The notes: a model not told the origin generated them from the letters alone. 64,000 bases of DNA from Brachypterus glaber (GCA_958510825.1 OY294047.1:44313365-44377364), one strand, 5' to 3'. Positions 31,710 to 44,370 are shown, numbered from the stretch's first letter. Program-made: numbers and translations.

Positions 31710-31956
31710 TAACTATAGTCTATTAATTCTTTTGGATTGAAAATGGTATCAATTTATAACCCTTTCGGATTTAAAATTGGCAATACCAGGTAATTGTAGT
31801 TTATTACCCTTAGAACACGTGTGGGAAAATCTAAAAAAAAATTAAATTATTTTTTTATTTTTTTTCAAACCAATCACTTTAACGTGATTCAAGATTTAAC
31901 CTATTGGTCTAAGTAAAATACGTGTTTAACTTTAATCAAGCAAAACATTTGATTTA

Positions 31957-32070
31957 GGGTAACTTGCACCAACGATGGTTTACCTTTAAACTTGGGTTAA
32001 GTTGACGGCCGACCAATCAGAACGCAGCATTTTTAACTTAAACTTGGTTTAGTTAAGATAATCCCAGACC
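31957..32070. mobile_element. Harbinger-like MITE H2, right end replaced
   Basis: TTA then GGGTAACTTGCACCAACG, GGTTTACCTTTAAACTTGGG, CAATCAGAACGCAGC and a GTTAAGATAATCCCAGACCA tail match the 135-bp family. The final about 20 bp with the right inverted repeat is lost where the palindrome at 32071 begins. Confidence 0.75.
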
Positions 32071-32204
32071 AAAATTTTAACCACATAGAATCTTATTAAA
32101 CCGGTTTCACTAACCGAGTTAAATCACGTAAAATTTTTAATTTTAGGCGGTTTTAGTCGGTTAGTGTAACCGGTTTTATGAGATTCTATGTGGTTAAAAT
32201 TTTA
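32071..32204. mobile_element. Short palindromic element (AAAATTTTAACCACATAGAA arms)
   Basis: AAAATTTTAACCACATAGAA TCT at the left is exactly inverted as AGA TTCTATGTGGTTAAAATTTT at the right, around inner ACCGGTTT/GGTTAGTG repeats. It abuts and probably interrupts MITE H2. Confidence 0.8.
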
Positions 32205-33404
32205 TTTTTGATAGGTACTTAACATGCTTGCAGATATAGAAACTTTTGAGCTACTTGATATGAATATTATATACTTACTTATTTTTAGTAGTCATTTATC
32301 TATGTGTAAGTACTGCCATTTAACCTGTAATTGATTTATTAGTATTTAATTCAGTATTAAAATATTTTATTGCAAAATTCGCAATAAAATATCGCAAGAA
32401 ATATGCGGTTTGTAAATATTCATGTAATGACATAAATTAGATAAATGCAATGATAGGTCTAAGATACTTTGTAATAAGTATTTACCTGCAGCGAAGAAAA
32501 TACACTGACAAAAATATTCTTTTAAGCAAACAAATATGGAATTTTCTCAAACAAAGCGGTGTTGCCAGCGCGAAAAAAAAAACAATTTATTGTACCCAAA
32601 ATGTCATAATAAAAATTTTTAGGTTAGCTATACCTGCAAGCAGATCGTTTAAGAACTCCGAGATTAAAGGTGAATTTGAAGTAATTAAGTATTTTTTTGT
32701 AAAGGTTTTCTTATTTTCTTTTGGATCAATATAATATGAGTTTATATAAAGTAGCAACCTAAGTTGCAAAAGTAGTTATGCTCGCCAAAATTAAGTAGAA
32801 CAGCCGTTTTTAAACGATTCACTCACCGCAGTAATAAGAATAATCTAGCGCATGCGCACTGATTTTCTTATTTTTGTTTTGACGTATGCCAAAAATTATT
32901 TTAAAGTTATGTAACATTCTTTTGCAGAATTTTACAAAAATATCTACTTTTTTCTTTGCGAGCTAACAGTTTTTTTAATTGGCCAAAAGTATCTACTCGC
33001 TTTTAATAGTATTTTCGTAAAAAAAAATGCGGAATATTCATTAATAAACATTTGATTCTTAAAATAATTCGCCTTCTAAATTCTGAAATATCGTATCTCC
33101 CATTAAAAAAAAAAACACCAAACCAGCAAACTACCAAACCAAACCAAGCCATTAAACCAACGCCCCCATTAAAAAAATCAAACACAAATTCGTGAGTATT
33201 TTAACAATCTTTTGCTATATATTCTAACAAAAAAACTGGATTTTCCGCACCTAATTATATTCAAGACAGTAGGTTTTAGTAATAAAACCAGAAACCAGTG
33301 CAAAAATATAGTTCTTTTTTGTGGACCTGATGCGCACCGTAACCCCACTCAAATTAAACTATTTCATAAAACTACAACTGCCTAAACGGAACCCAATTTT
33401 GACT

Positions 33405-33545
33405 CCTAAGCTATTTATTGGATAAAAACTTGTATGGCACCGATATTACCCTCTCTAAAATGAACCTGCTTGGCTGACGCCTCGCAGGTTAATTTTCTCA
33501 TGGGCAATATTTTACTTTACCCACTAGTACCATAAATAACTATTC
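33405..33545 (+). repeat. Dispersed repeat R5 with AACCTGC hairpin, copy 1
   Basis: Matches the reverse complement of 51825-51960: TATTTATTGGATAAAA, GAACCTGCTTGGCTGA / GCCTCGCAGGTTAATTTTC and ACCCACTAGTACCATAAA. The AACCTGC...GCAGGTT pair forms a hairpin in both copies. Confidence 0.75.
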
Positions 33546-33836
33546 ATTACTTGAACTGAGTGAATAATTGTCAACAGATGGGACTTAAAACTGTTAACAA
33601 ATATAAATATTTTATTTTTTTTTTAATGTCAAATAAAACCGTTATTCTTCATACAGTTGAAACTGGCAACAGGTACGTAGCGAGACATAATCTTGTGGAG
33701 AATCACTTGTTTTTACATTCTGACATCACTGTATCTAGAAAAAGTCCTAACCTCAATTAAAGACGCCTTCTGGTGCTATATCAGAGTTGAGTGAGAAGCT
33801 GCTTAAAGTTAAGCTAGCCTATTTTTTTTTTAATTT

Positions 33837-33911
33837 GAAACAACCTAAAATTTTTTATTTTGAAACAACCTAAAATTTTTTATTTTGAAACAACCTAAAA
33901 TTTTTTATTTT
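33837..33911. repeat. Three exact copies of a 25-bp repeat
   Basis: The unit GAAACAACCTAAAATTTTTT plus ATTTT starts at 33837, 33862 and 33887 with no mismatch. Recently expanded minisatellite. Confidence 0.95.
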
Positions 33912-34748
33912 GACTTTTGACCTCGGGTGCAATCAATTGTTTTTTTGCAGTAAGAACATGGGTGCAACAGATATATACGTTACGTAGATATAAACGTGAA
34001 GGAGAAAATAAAAGGTGATGAGAGAAGACAGTCTGGTTCCCTACTTTAAAAAAAATCAACTAGCTTGATTAAATTTATTATGTACGGATAATTTAAATAT
34101 TAATTAAAAAAGTTATATAGCTTTGGACTAAAAACTTTGCAGAATAATTAATTTTATCTATTCATGGCTCATTCCAACTGCATTACTTTAATTTTAAATT
34201 AAATTTAACGTTGCCCAATATTAGCTAAAGTAGAATTTATACTCAATTCGTAGCAATAAATTTAAATTTAGTATCCTTGTGGATTATATTAAATCTAGAT
34301 TATTGGAAATAATATAAAATTAATTCTAGCTTAAGCTATTTACGTCGTTAATTTATTTTTTTATCTCTCGAATGAATCTTAATAAAATACAGGTAATACA
34401 TTGGTTTTGTATACACTTAAAAGTAGAATTCGTATCCCCTGCACACCCCTGTATAACTTTTACTCAACCAAATATTGGCCACGACTCGTGTCCTAGAACC
34501 AGAACGATTGATTCCGATTTAATCCGAAAGTAGGCTACAAGAGAATACTAATACTACTTTGGAGTGTATACAAAACGGATGGATAATCTGTATATTGACA
34601 AATATAACAAATGAAATCGATATAATTAGAATCGGTCAGTTCAAAAACAGTACTAGTCCAATATAGTCATTTTGAGATAAGCCAATGTTGGCAACATTTG
34701 TAACTTTATTCATTCTGCTCAGTTTTACTAGTTTTTATTTAAATAAAA

Positions 34749-34973
34749 GAAACCCAAATTATTATTGTATTGATTTGGTGTTATATTGGCTATACAAAGA
34801 TTCTTCCAGTCTTGAAGTATCTGCGGTATTATCACAAAAAAAGGATAGGTAGAAAGAAAATTATTGCTTGTGCATCCAGATGTCTCATGGCAATTGATTT
34901 AATTAAAGTCGGCGTTATATTCCAGAAGGATAGATTGGGAATTTACTTTGGGAATAATAAATTATTTGGTTAA
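34749..34973 (+). pseudogene. Short open frame loosely resembling a bacterial IS110-type transposase C-terminus
   Basis: The frame ends YTKILPVLKYLRYYHKKRIG then RKKIIACASRCLMAIDLI and GVIFQKDRLG, with a TAA at 34971. The KKRxGRKKxIxAxAR.xLxAI...G..F spacing recalls the tail of IS110/IS116 transposases. The rest of such a protein is not visible upstream, and base composition is host-like. It may equally be a chance frame; I cannot exclude that without a search. Confidence 0.25.
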
Positions 34974-35895
34974 CTCTGTGGCATTAGATATATTTAGTAA
35001 AAACTGATCACCGTCCAATATTTTGAGTCAAAATATTGGACGGTGATTTTTGCCGGCTTCGTTCGCAAAGTGTTTAACTACAATGTTTGTCGAAGTTGCA
35101 TAAGATTGTTTTCAAAAATTTTTTTAAACTTCAAAGTACTGTTTGAAGAAACATTCCAATTTCGACAAAATTTGGAGGTGAAAGTTTCAAAAATAACGTA
35201 ACTATCTAGATAGATAGACTGCCTTAATTTATATTATTTATATCTGCTCTTTTTTAATGTTTTACGTTTTGGGGTTTTCACATCTTAAAACGTCAACAAG
35301 AAAAATTCCTAACCATTTAAAAGTAAATTTCATGTCACTGGTCAATCGGTCCTGATCTCCCCTCTTATATTGAAATAAAAATGTTAATTAGTTTTTCTTA
35401 TTTGGCACAATGGCTATTGTATAACGATGCGTCGTGGTAAAGAAATACTAACCCAGTGTTAAATTCAGTTTACCTTGAGACCGCGGATAATATTGTTTTC
35501 GTGGGCAATATCGAAATTAGGGCCCATTTTTTGGGTCTGGTCGACATAGGACATATTAAAAATATTTAAAATAAACAAATAGACAGTGTTTTGCAACAAT
35601 ATGTTAAACTACGTTGTGAAATGACAGTAGGTTGCTGAACATTTTAGTTAATATATTTTACTTACTAATTGAAATAAAGATTTCAAATTTTGTACATGTT
35701 GAGATACAAGTAAAGCAAATGCTTAATTTTAAGTATTTAAGTCACAATTTTTAAAAGATATTACGGAAAAAAATCGACTACTTACTGTCAACTCACAATG
35801 TGAGTTAACATATTATTGCATAACCCAATTCAAATAATAATAAAAAGTTGTTACGGTGATAGAAGTGGTTAAATAATGTGAACTATGATTGTATC

Positions 35896-36556
35896 AACAA
35901 ATTTTATTATCGTAACTATAACATACTAGTATGAAGACTAGCATACTACACACATTTTATTACTTAACTACAACAAACAATGACGTCACACTAACTATTT
36001 GTAGTAACCACGTACCCTAGGTGGTTTGCTCACATAGTAAGTATTTCTATCCTTTTCTATTATATTTCTGTCCACTCCAAATCATATTTTTTCGAGCAAG
36101 AAGAGGAAAAAATAGGTTAGGTAAATAGGTTAGGATAAGCCAGACGTTAAGGATTCACAGATCTCATATATATGTATGAAATCTGTGGTAAGATTATTTT
36201 GCCAGGCACTTTTTTGTGCAAGAACGGATTAAACTGAAATAATTTTAAATAATCGTCAGATATCATTTGTGGATAATGTAGGTACCTATAATAAATAAGT
36301 TAAATAAAAGTAAGTAATTTATAAGCTTTATGCAAAAATGTTCTTGCAAAGTTAGGACAAGCCTAATTTTTTCCTTGTAGACCTCATTTTTGTTTCTCAA
36401 TTTCAAATATCGCAAAATAAACATCTCAATCAACTTTTTAACCCCGAAAAAGATTTTGGTATAAGTGTCCTACTTTACCAACCAACTATGACGTCATTTA
36501 AACAACACTCTTCAAGCCATACTAGTATGTTATAGTTACGATAATAAAATTTGGTT
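35896..36556. mobile_element. MITE family M, copy 1 (AAATTTTATTATCG ends)
   Basis: The left end AAATTTTATTATCG plus AACTATAACATACTAGTATG is inverted at the right (CATACTAGTATGTTATAGTT, CGATAATAAAATTTGG). TGACGTCA motifs lie near both ends (35981 and 36489). Copy 2 is at 60427-61162. Here the site corresponding to the nested H4 insertion is empty (CCAACCAACTATGACG). Confidence 0.9.
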
Positions 36557-36781
36557 CATGTTGGTGTTAAATTTTAGACAAATTGTTAATCCCAGTAGAC
36601 CGTGATTCCTAAAAGGAATTTCCTTCGGATTATGCTCACAAAGTGATCATGCTTCGCGAATTTGGTATATTAAGATCTATAAGAACGCTAGCTCTTTGTT
36701 TTCTCCTTTTTATTTGCAAATGATAGAGATCTAGAACTATATCATAAATGGTTTTATAGATAAAATTCCGATACAGTTTAA

Positions 36782-36900
36782 GGCATATCGCATAACTAGC
36801 ATCATAAATAACATCGCGATGCCGTGATTGGCTTGATGTGCCGTCATGTATCTTGTGCGCTAGTTTATGTAAGGCTCGCATAAGAGCCTGCGGATAGGAC
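36782..36900. mobile_element. Degenerate relative of the TTAA-flanked MITE
   Basis: TTAA then GGCATATCGCATAAC, ATCGCGATGCCGTGATTGGC and CATGTATCTTGTGCGC match 2646-2782. The right terminus is eroded (CCTGCGGATAGGACTTTATTA). Confidence 0.6.
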
Positions 36901-37534
36901 TTTATTAGTAGACCTGTGCAAAGCAAAAAAGCTCGTTGAAGAAGAGTAAAAGTATTACTTTATCAACATTATAGGCTTGAGACTTATTGTAACCTGATAA
37001 CCTTTAAGTGGTGCAGCATGCTGATAGTTAAGCAAAAGATGAGCAAGAATCATATAACCAAAACGCCAACAAAAGTTACATAGTCCATAGGCTTTTCGCC
37101 GAAGAGCATATGGGTCATAGTTGTATAATGTTATTAATAACTTACAATGCAATTAAAAATCAGGGCGCCATGACGCGCCAGTCTTATTATACTAATTCAG
37201 TATTTCCGATTATTATTGATTATACGATTTTTGTAAGCAGAAACAAATTCTCTCGCAAATTCTCATTAAGTAATTTTATTAATATGTTTTGGCCTGATAA
37301 TATATTAATAATTATTAGTAATAATTAATAATTTGTAATAATAATAATTAATAATAATTATTATTATTATTAGTATTAAGATTTAAATGCCGAGTATTCA
37401 ATTTTTTACAAAAAAAAAGTTTGCAGAATATGTTAGTTAAAGTCTCTAGTTTTAAAAGCGAAAGTATTCAACTTAACACATAGACGTGTATGTATCTTAG
37501 TCACACAACTCTGATAGTCTAAGCTGGTGACCAT
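36901..37534. other. AT-rich sequence with a TAATAA-type tract
   Basis: No exon recognised. 37300-37375 is an imperfect TAATAATTA run. Confidence 0.45.
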
Positions 37535-37905
37535 TTTTACTTCATTATTTGCTCCCAGCTGTATTTTATATATGTCTTAAAGTACATTCAAATTAAGCTA
37601 CTTGCAAATCGCCAGGCCCTGGATCGGGTTCCTTTGGATGCTAGAAGCCTCGAAAAGTTGGTGAAATATATATTTTTGACTTACCAAGTCAAACCAATTA
37701 CATTTAGATTAGTCTATTTTCAAAGTTTTACACAATTATTCACTAGGCTAAGAGTTAAAAAAAGACTTTAAAAACTTTATCTGACATGTAAACACTAAAA
37801 ACTCTCATTAATTTTCATTTAATCAAAATGTCATTTCATAAATTCTCATTTCTTTAAAAAATTAGGTATCACATATTTTAAAGGCACTTTTTAAAGACTG
37901 TTCTC
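37535..37905 (+). repeat. Dispersed repeat R6, copy 1
   Basis: Matches the reverse complement of 49850-50215: TATTTGCTCCCAGCTG, TTAAAGTACATTCAAATTAA, TTTACACAATTATTCACTAG and ATTAGGTATCACATATTTTA. Middle parts differ: a CCGGATCGGGTTCC-like block here, a GTACCTGGCG block there. The GC-rich CGGGTTCCTTTGGATGCTAG also recurs inverted at 38040-38060. Confidence 0.75.
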
Positions 37906-39669
37906 ACACCCCTTGGCCCCAAAATTAATGTCTATAACTATGAAAATAGCTTTATCTGAATGTATTAAATGAAATGTATATGACTCGGCAACTTAAAAAT
38001 AGATTTTTTGGTAGCTCATTGCCATAGCTTTTGGAGCTTCTAGCACCCAAAGGAACCGGATCCGGAGTCTAGCAATTCCAGCTCTGCGACTGTGAACTGA
38101 ATTGGTAATTAATATTATTATAATTACAATAATTGTATAAAAGAAAAACAATTCATGCAAATAGTTTGACCATAGGTATTTCATTCATGTGGGTTAAAGA
38201 ATAAATTTATTTTAATTATAAATACATATTTGCATAGGCAGACACCAGGGACAAGGAGGATGGTAAAGGTTAGTTTATCCAATAATTAGCACTAAACTAA
38301 ACTCAATAAATTAATACATAATTTAAAATTGCGTGACTAGATGGCGCCATAATACTTTCGCAGTGTCTATGGTTAAAACAGTTAAAAAATGTCTGTTTAT
38401 AGTTGTATTTAAATAGAACTGTTGTTACTTACTTCTTGCTTTACTTTCTCATAAAGTGTTTTTTATTTCATTCGAATTTGCACTTAGTTTTAAGCTTAAC
38501 TTAACTTAACTTAAGGCGCTTTTTAAATAAAATTAATGATTAACTTCGATTCAGGCATAATTATCACTAACTTCACTAAACTGAATTAAGAAATTAGGAA
38601 ATTAACAAAATTAAGAAACATAACCTCAAATTCTATAAAAAATTTATCGTGGTATGCAACAATTAAGATAAAAGATAAAATATACCATAAAATAATAATA
38701 CAATCTTAAAATAAAACATGGAAAAAGAAGAATTTCTGAACTACACTAACTTTTGTGCAAAATGTTATAAACAAACGTTATCCAAGTATCAAAATAAAAA
38801 TGAAGATGGCGACACCTTTGTATTTTAAAATTCGTACATTTTCAGTGTTAAGGAAAAACACAGTAGTTACATAAGAAAATAAAAGATACTTTTGGAGATA
38901 GTTGGTTTTAAAACAAAATTTTTAGATCCAAAAACTGCAAATATAGTAATAATCGTCCTAAGCAATAGATATTTGTTTTTGTTTTACTTATTCAGTCGTA
39001 TTTACACATGCTTATTATCTATTTGGCAGTTACCTTATTATTGCATACCACGGAAACTTTGAGATTATGTTTCTTAATTTTATTAATTTCTTAATTCAGT
39101 TTAATGAAGTTAGTGATAATTATGCCTGAATCGACCTTTAGTGATAATTTAATTAAGATCTTAGTGATAATTATAATGACCTTGAAAACTTTTGATTAAA
39201 ATATCAAGAACTACAACATATCCAAAATTCTGCCAAATTTGACTAAAACCACTTTTCCATAAGAAGGGAGCGAGACCCTTTGACCCGCATGAGGTCATTC
39301 TCAAATCGTTTTTAGCGGACAAAAAAATACATAAAAAAATACTCTGGTTAAAAATATTATTAGTAATTATTACCTACAAATAATTTTATTAATGCAGTAT
39401 AAGTTTTTATCGTTGCTAAACTATTGTAGTAACTTTTTATAATTTTACGATTTTTCGTGCAATCTGATTATCTGGAAACCAATTTGCCTAAATCAATAGT
39501 TCGTCTAATCAATAATTATCTCCATTTGTAAATAGCGTATTTGAAACTGAACAAGGTGCAGTGATAAATGGAATGTTTTATTATGGAAAGTGCTCGAAAA
39601 AGTAGACTTAAACGTGCGTAAAATCAATTAAATTAACGCGAATAAGTGAATATACAGGGTATTTAAAGG
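37906..39669. other. AT-rich sequence without exon
   Basis: Contains inverted pairs: TCGATTCAGGCATAATTATC (38549) with GATAATTATGCCTGAATCGA (39116), and TAACCTCAAATTCTATAA-type text. The 38480-39150 interval is probably one loose foldback. A remnant of the 24159 family lies at 39190-39350 (CACTTTTCCATAAGAAGGGA). Confidence 0.5.
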
Positions 39670-40390
39670 ATTTTTTTATTCGATTGATTCTAAAAGCGAC
39701 ACTTTTTGTTCATGTTTTACGGGCGAAAAGTTAAACTTTGTGGCCCTAGGGCCAAAAAGTTTTTTTCGCCCGTTAACTAAAACTTGTTATTTTTAAGCTT
39801 TTTAAAAGAGTATCCTTTACCTTTACTGTAATATTTATAAAGAAATATGACCTTTAGGTCACTTTTGGTCTTGACCTAACTGTTCTTTTTGACCAGATAC
39901 AGTTATTATAACCATTTCATACAAAATAATTTTTTTTTCTATAACATAACCTCAAAATATATGTTAACTGATTAATCTGTATTCATCCACTAAAATAAAT
40001 TAAAAACACAAAATTTCAATTCTAAAATCAATTTCAATATTTATAATATTCATAGAACGGTTCAGAAGTATTACTATTTTCATAACAGACACATTTTAAC
40101 AGAAATTAATCACCAAGCTATAGCTTTTTTAATTTGAAAATGAAACCGCACGCAAAATAAACCTTTTAATTGTTTTTTTTAGCGATGTGGTTGGGTAGCA
40201 ATTTGTCATGGATAACTAGATAAGTAATAAGACACTAAAAAAAATACTTTTTGCAATTTAAAATTAAGTATATTTTAATAATTTATTATAATTAGTAACA
40301 ATAGAATAAAAAATATTGTATAATACATGGGCAAAAAGTTACATTTCAATTTCGTAGGTTTATTACCCTCGGGCCGGCCCGATAATTTTA
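39670..40390 (-). repeat. Dispersed repeat R3, copy B (inverted relative to 12664)
   Basis: Same content as 12664-13500 in reverse. GTTTTACGGGCGAAAAGTTA, TGGCCCTAGGGCCA and CTCGGGCCGGCCCG are the GC-rich palindromic marks at its ends. Non-coding. Confidence 0.8.
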
Positions 40391-40757
40391 TGTATCGCTA
40401 TCTTAGGTAATCTAAAATTTTATTTTAATAGCACATTATAAATAAAAAAACTTACGTTTATTATATATTTAAACAAACTTCCACTTTTTAAAAACATCTT
40501 CTTATAATTATTTGTAGACTTAAACTGACAGTTAATTTAATCTTAATGTCAAAAATTATCAAAAGCACAATGGTTAATAAAAATATGACTTTGTCATTTT
40601 TAAAACCCAAATCATAACTGCTTTGATTCAATTTTTTGCTCAGATAGGTTCTGCGCCGCGCTAAAACCTAATAATTATTACGCGGAAATTAAAAATAACA
40701 TTAAAAATTTTATTGTTACAATTTTAATAGTTAACCATGAGTTTTTAGCTGTATTTA

Positions 40758-40892
40758 GAGCCACATGCACCAAAGATGGTTTAACTTTAAACTTTGATTA
40801 AATGGACGGTCAACCAATCAGAATGCAGTAATTTTAACTTAAACTCAGTTTAGTTGACATAATCCCAGTTTAAGAGTTGACGCAAGTGGCCC
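40758..40892. mobile_element. Harbinger-like MITE H3, intact 135 bp with TTA target duplication
   Basis: It begins GAGCCACATGCACCAAAG and ends GACGCAAGTGGCCC, with TTA at 40755-40757 and at 40893-40895. Length and inner blocks (CAATCAGAATGCAGTAATTT, GACATAATCCCAGTTTAAG) equal those of H4. TWA duplications and GGGCC termini fit the PIF/Harbinger group. Confidence 0.85.
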
Positions 40893-41207
40893 TTAGATAT
40901 TTATAATAAAAATATCCAAAAAAAATATCCCTATTTTTTTACCCTGTATATTCAAGTTCCTTATCAAGTGCGCTGTGTTGGCCCCGAAATGCCGCGAATA
41001 AAAAATACTGACTGCTGATGTAATAACGAAAATCGGATTTTCTGTGGATGGCCCAGATGCGATTTGATCGAACGACAATGGCGGCGAATCTCCGCAGGAA
41101 ATCGCAGGAAGAGATTGCTCGTAGGCGGGAAACTCTGTTGAATAGGCACACAATGTCTAATTTTCCGATTATCTACGGACCCATTCCATACAGTTAGTAT
41201 ACCCTAT

Positions 41208-42539
41208 TAGGGTGGACCAAATTTTTTTTAATTTCTTAATTTATTTTATTTGTGCTGGTTAGAACGCCTTAAGAGCAAGCAGTTTTTTTTTCTATATAAA
41301 CCTATTTTAATTATCTAAAAATATTACGATAATCTACGCAACGAGTATACCAAACCAAGCGCCATTAAACATCAACATTTTAACAAAAATCGCAAAATTT
41401 TATCAAAACAATTTTTGGATCGAGGAATTTGCGAAATGTTTTATTGTAAATTTTATTTTAAATAGACCTATTGTAAAAATAGTATAAGGCCATTCGAAAA
41501 ATATCTACCGCGCCTAGCCCCAAAATGTGTGGGAAAACAGGCAGTGTCGTAAAATTTTATAAAAAAATATTTTTTTAGCTGTTTGCTATCTTATTATAAA
41601 CAGATTGAATTTTATATACAGGGTGTCCCGAAAACATATAGACAAACTATAAGGGGTGGTAGAGGACATCAAAACAAACATTTTTTGTTTAGTAAACATA
41701 TGTTCGCAAATGAGCGGTTTGGGCTGTAGAGCAAAAATAATTATTTAAATAATATAACACGTTTTTAAAATGGACTAAAAAGTATAAAATAAATAGGACT
41801 AAAAAGTATAAAATAATTTTTCCTAGCCCCATACAGATTTATAACCCCATACAGAGTGTCCTGAAAATTTTTGATTGTTAATTTTCAAAAAATGGTCAAC
41901 ATTCTGAACAATTATTGTAAACCATCATTTATTTGTCAATAAAACAAAGTCCTAAATGAGCAAAAAGTGATTTAATTAATATCCTCCTAAACATTTTTTG
42001 TAAAATAATACCAATTTTTTTTTTTTGCTCTACAGCCCAAACGACTCATTTGCGGACATATGTTTACTATACAAAACATGTTTGTTTTGATGTCCTCTAC
42101 CACCCCTTAAAGTTTGTCGGTATGTTTACGGGACACCCTGTATATTAAAATATTAATCTAGTCCAAAAAAATATATCTATGTCTAAACGCCAAAAAGGGT
42201 CGGTAAGATAGACAAAATCGTTAAATTTCATTAAAAGTGCACATTTTCGGAGTTTTGGGGAAATTTCGAGGAATTTTTGGCACGGGTTAGAAACTTTCGA
42301 TTAGTCTGAGATTTTGCAGGGTTCTTTTTATACTTAAAAAGAAAAATATATAGATATCAAGGATTTTAAATTTTATAAAATTACAAACTAAGGCTGGTTT
42401 TATAAAAATTTTATCGATATTTGCCTGATTAAGGGGTTTTTAGGGCTCCAAAACTACCCTGTATAAATTTGTACTCTAAGGGCCTTCTCATATCCGCGAC
42501 AAATAAAAAAGATTAATAAAAAAAAATTGGACCACCCTA
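41208..42539. mobile_element. 1.33-kb DNA element with TAGGGTGG ends and a 9-bp target duplication
   Basis: TAGGGTGGACCAAATTTTTT at the left is inverted at the right as AATTGGACCACCCTA, and the similarity continues inward through a TTTATTTGT block and an AAGGCG/AAGGCCC block. ATACCCTAT lies at 41199-41207 and 42540-42548. Another foldback (41617-42142) is nested inside. No transposase frame found. Confidence 0.85.
41617..42142. mobile_element. Nested foldback with TACAGGGTGTCCCG ends
   Basis: TACAGGGTGTCCCGAAAACA at the left is inverted at the right as GTTTACGGGACACCCTGTA. Arms of about 120 bp share GGGGTGGTAGAGGACATCAA, AACAAACATTTTTTG and TTTGGGCTGTAGAGCAAAAA. Flanked by TA-rich TATA on both sides. 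Non-coding. Confidence 0.9.
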
Positions 42540-43308
42540 ATACCCTATATTTTTTCCAATAAAGTACGTTGTTTATATTTTTTCCAATAAAGAACATTGT
42601 TTGGTGAAGGGGAAGTATTTCTGTAATAAATTAATATTGTTATCGCACAGGGGTGAATCTAGAGTCAGGGTATGTGGGCTAATCGGATTTTTTTGGGCAC
42701 ATTCACCAAAAGTTAAACATTTTTAAAGGAAAATCATTTTAATTAAATTAAATTTAATAAAAATGTAATTTTGAGTTACTACTTTTTTATTTTCTTCATA
42801 AGGAATTATTTCGTAGTCGGGTTTTTTGGCACCTCGGCTTGTTAAACATTTATTTCATTTTGCTCTATGTTAAACTAAAACCAGGGGTAAATCTTTATTT
42901 TTGCAGTTATGATACAATAACCTGGAGTTATAAAATGAAACATAAAACAAGAAATCTCCATTTTTTAAAAGCACTTTTAAAAGTAATAAATTTTTACAGT
43001 GGGTAATAAATAAATTAATGAAATAAATAAAATATGTGCGATGGACAATACAGCAATACTATTTTATTTATTATATTCCATAACATAAATGTCTATTAAA
43101 TTATTTATAATAATTATTATCGATTTTACTTTAAATAATTCAAAACCTAAATACCAACTAAACCTATAAAATTTAATTTAGCACAAGCTTATGAATTATT
43201 TGGTTTGGATAATTATTATTTAAAATACTGTTTTTAAAATTATATTTAAAGTAAAATTATTGAAATGTTAAAGTCCTAAACAGACTTTTAACTAACAACT
43301 AAGTTTCC
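42540..43308. other. AT-rich sequence
   Basis: A TATTTTTTCCAATAAAG block is duplicated in tandem (42548-42600). Otherwise nothing recognised. Confidence 0.45.
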
Positions 43309-43410
43309 TATCCAGGGAACCAGGTCCCTGGTAATGAATCAGCTGGCTAACTTTCTTGGAAGGGTGGAGTCAGTACATTTGCTGGACCTGAGCCTTCACC
43401 CGGGTGGTCG
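43309..43410 (+). pseudogene. LINE RNase H domain fragment
   Basis: One frame reads NQVPGNESAG, a stop, then LSWKGGVSTFAGPEPSPGWS. This matches the RNase H signature of I/Jockey-type LINEs (VPGNExADxLARxGS...GPEP). A stop and a lost Asp show it is dead. The GC-rich patch (TCACCCGGGTGG) stands out from the flanks. Confidence 0.65.
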
Positions 43411-43639
43411 AAATGCCGAAAAAAAAACAATTTACCGAAATTTACCACTCAATTTCCTAAATTTGTCACTAATTTTCCCAACTAAGCAGTAGATTTTCCC
43501 AACGAGCATGATTGGAGGGGGGGTGCTCCATCAGATCCCAATTTTTTTCTAACCATAAAAACATTTGAATTTAAGGAATTTTCGCACACTTTTTTAAGTG
43601 TAGAAATCAATTGTGACCTGTTGGAGCAATTCTGAGGAC

Positions 43640-44370
43640 CCATACGGTTTCAGCGACCCCGAAAATATAAAAATGCGTTGGTCTAGTCCCTTGCACTTAA
43701 ATTCTATTTTGTAGTTGGCTATGCACAGCCACCCAAAAAAAAAATATGTGCCAGAGACTATACCAACTCATTTTTATATTTTCAGGGTCGCTGAAATCGA
43801 ATCTGAGATCAGAATTTCTCCATCAGGACACAGTTTTTTTCTACACTTAAAAACATCTGAATTAAAGGAATTTTCCAACCCTTTTGTAAAAAAAATTGCG
43901 ATCCGATGGAGCCATTCTAAGGTCAAATTCGATTTCAGCGACCCCGAACATATAAAAATACATTGTTCTAGTCTCTGGATATTATTTTTTTTGTGTGTTA
44001 TCTTAGGGAACGTTCAAGTATTACGTAACGCAAATTTTGATCATTTTGGACCCCCACATCGTGCCAGAGACTATACCAACTAATTTTTATATTTTCAGGG
44101 TCGCTGAAATCGAATCTGAGATCAGAATTGCTCCATCAGGACACAGTTTTTTTCTACACTTAAAAACATCTGAATTAAAGGAATTTTCCCACCCTTTTGT
44201 AAAAAAAGTTGCGATCCGATGGAGCCATTCTAAGGTCAAATTCGATTTCAGCGACCCCGAACATATAAAAATACATTGTTCTAGTCTCTGGATATTATTT
44301 TTTTTGTGTGTTATCTTAGGGAACGTTCAAGTATTACGTAACGCAAATTTTGATCATTTTGGACCCCCAC
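43640..44370 (+). repeat. About 2.3 tandem copies of a 312-bp unit
   Basis: GTGCCAGAGACTATACCAAC recurs at 43748 and 44060 (period 312), and the two full units are almost identical. Each contains GGGTCGCTGAAATCGAATCT, its partial inverse GATTTCAGCGACCCCGAA, and TTCAAGTATTACGTAACGC. Two homologous open frames arise simply because the duplicated DNA lacks stops. I regard them as non-coding. Confidence 0.9.

Larger units (their letters stand above)
32205..35895. other. Long stretch without recognised exon
   Basis: Mostly AT-rich and unassigned. Small items inside are listed separately (33405 repeat, 33837 tandem, 34749 reading frame). Near 34400-34580 an inverted TTGTATACAC / GTGTATACAAAA pair suggests another short element, and CAAAATATTGGACGGTGAT is inverted at 35010-35050 (ATCACCGTCCAATATTTTG). 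Confidence 0.45.

Noticed and set aside
40893..41153. Three overlapping - strand frames
   Set aside because: Short, overlapping, with no splice context or recognisable motif; part of the flank between MITE H3 and the TAGGGTGG element.
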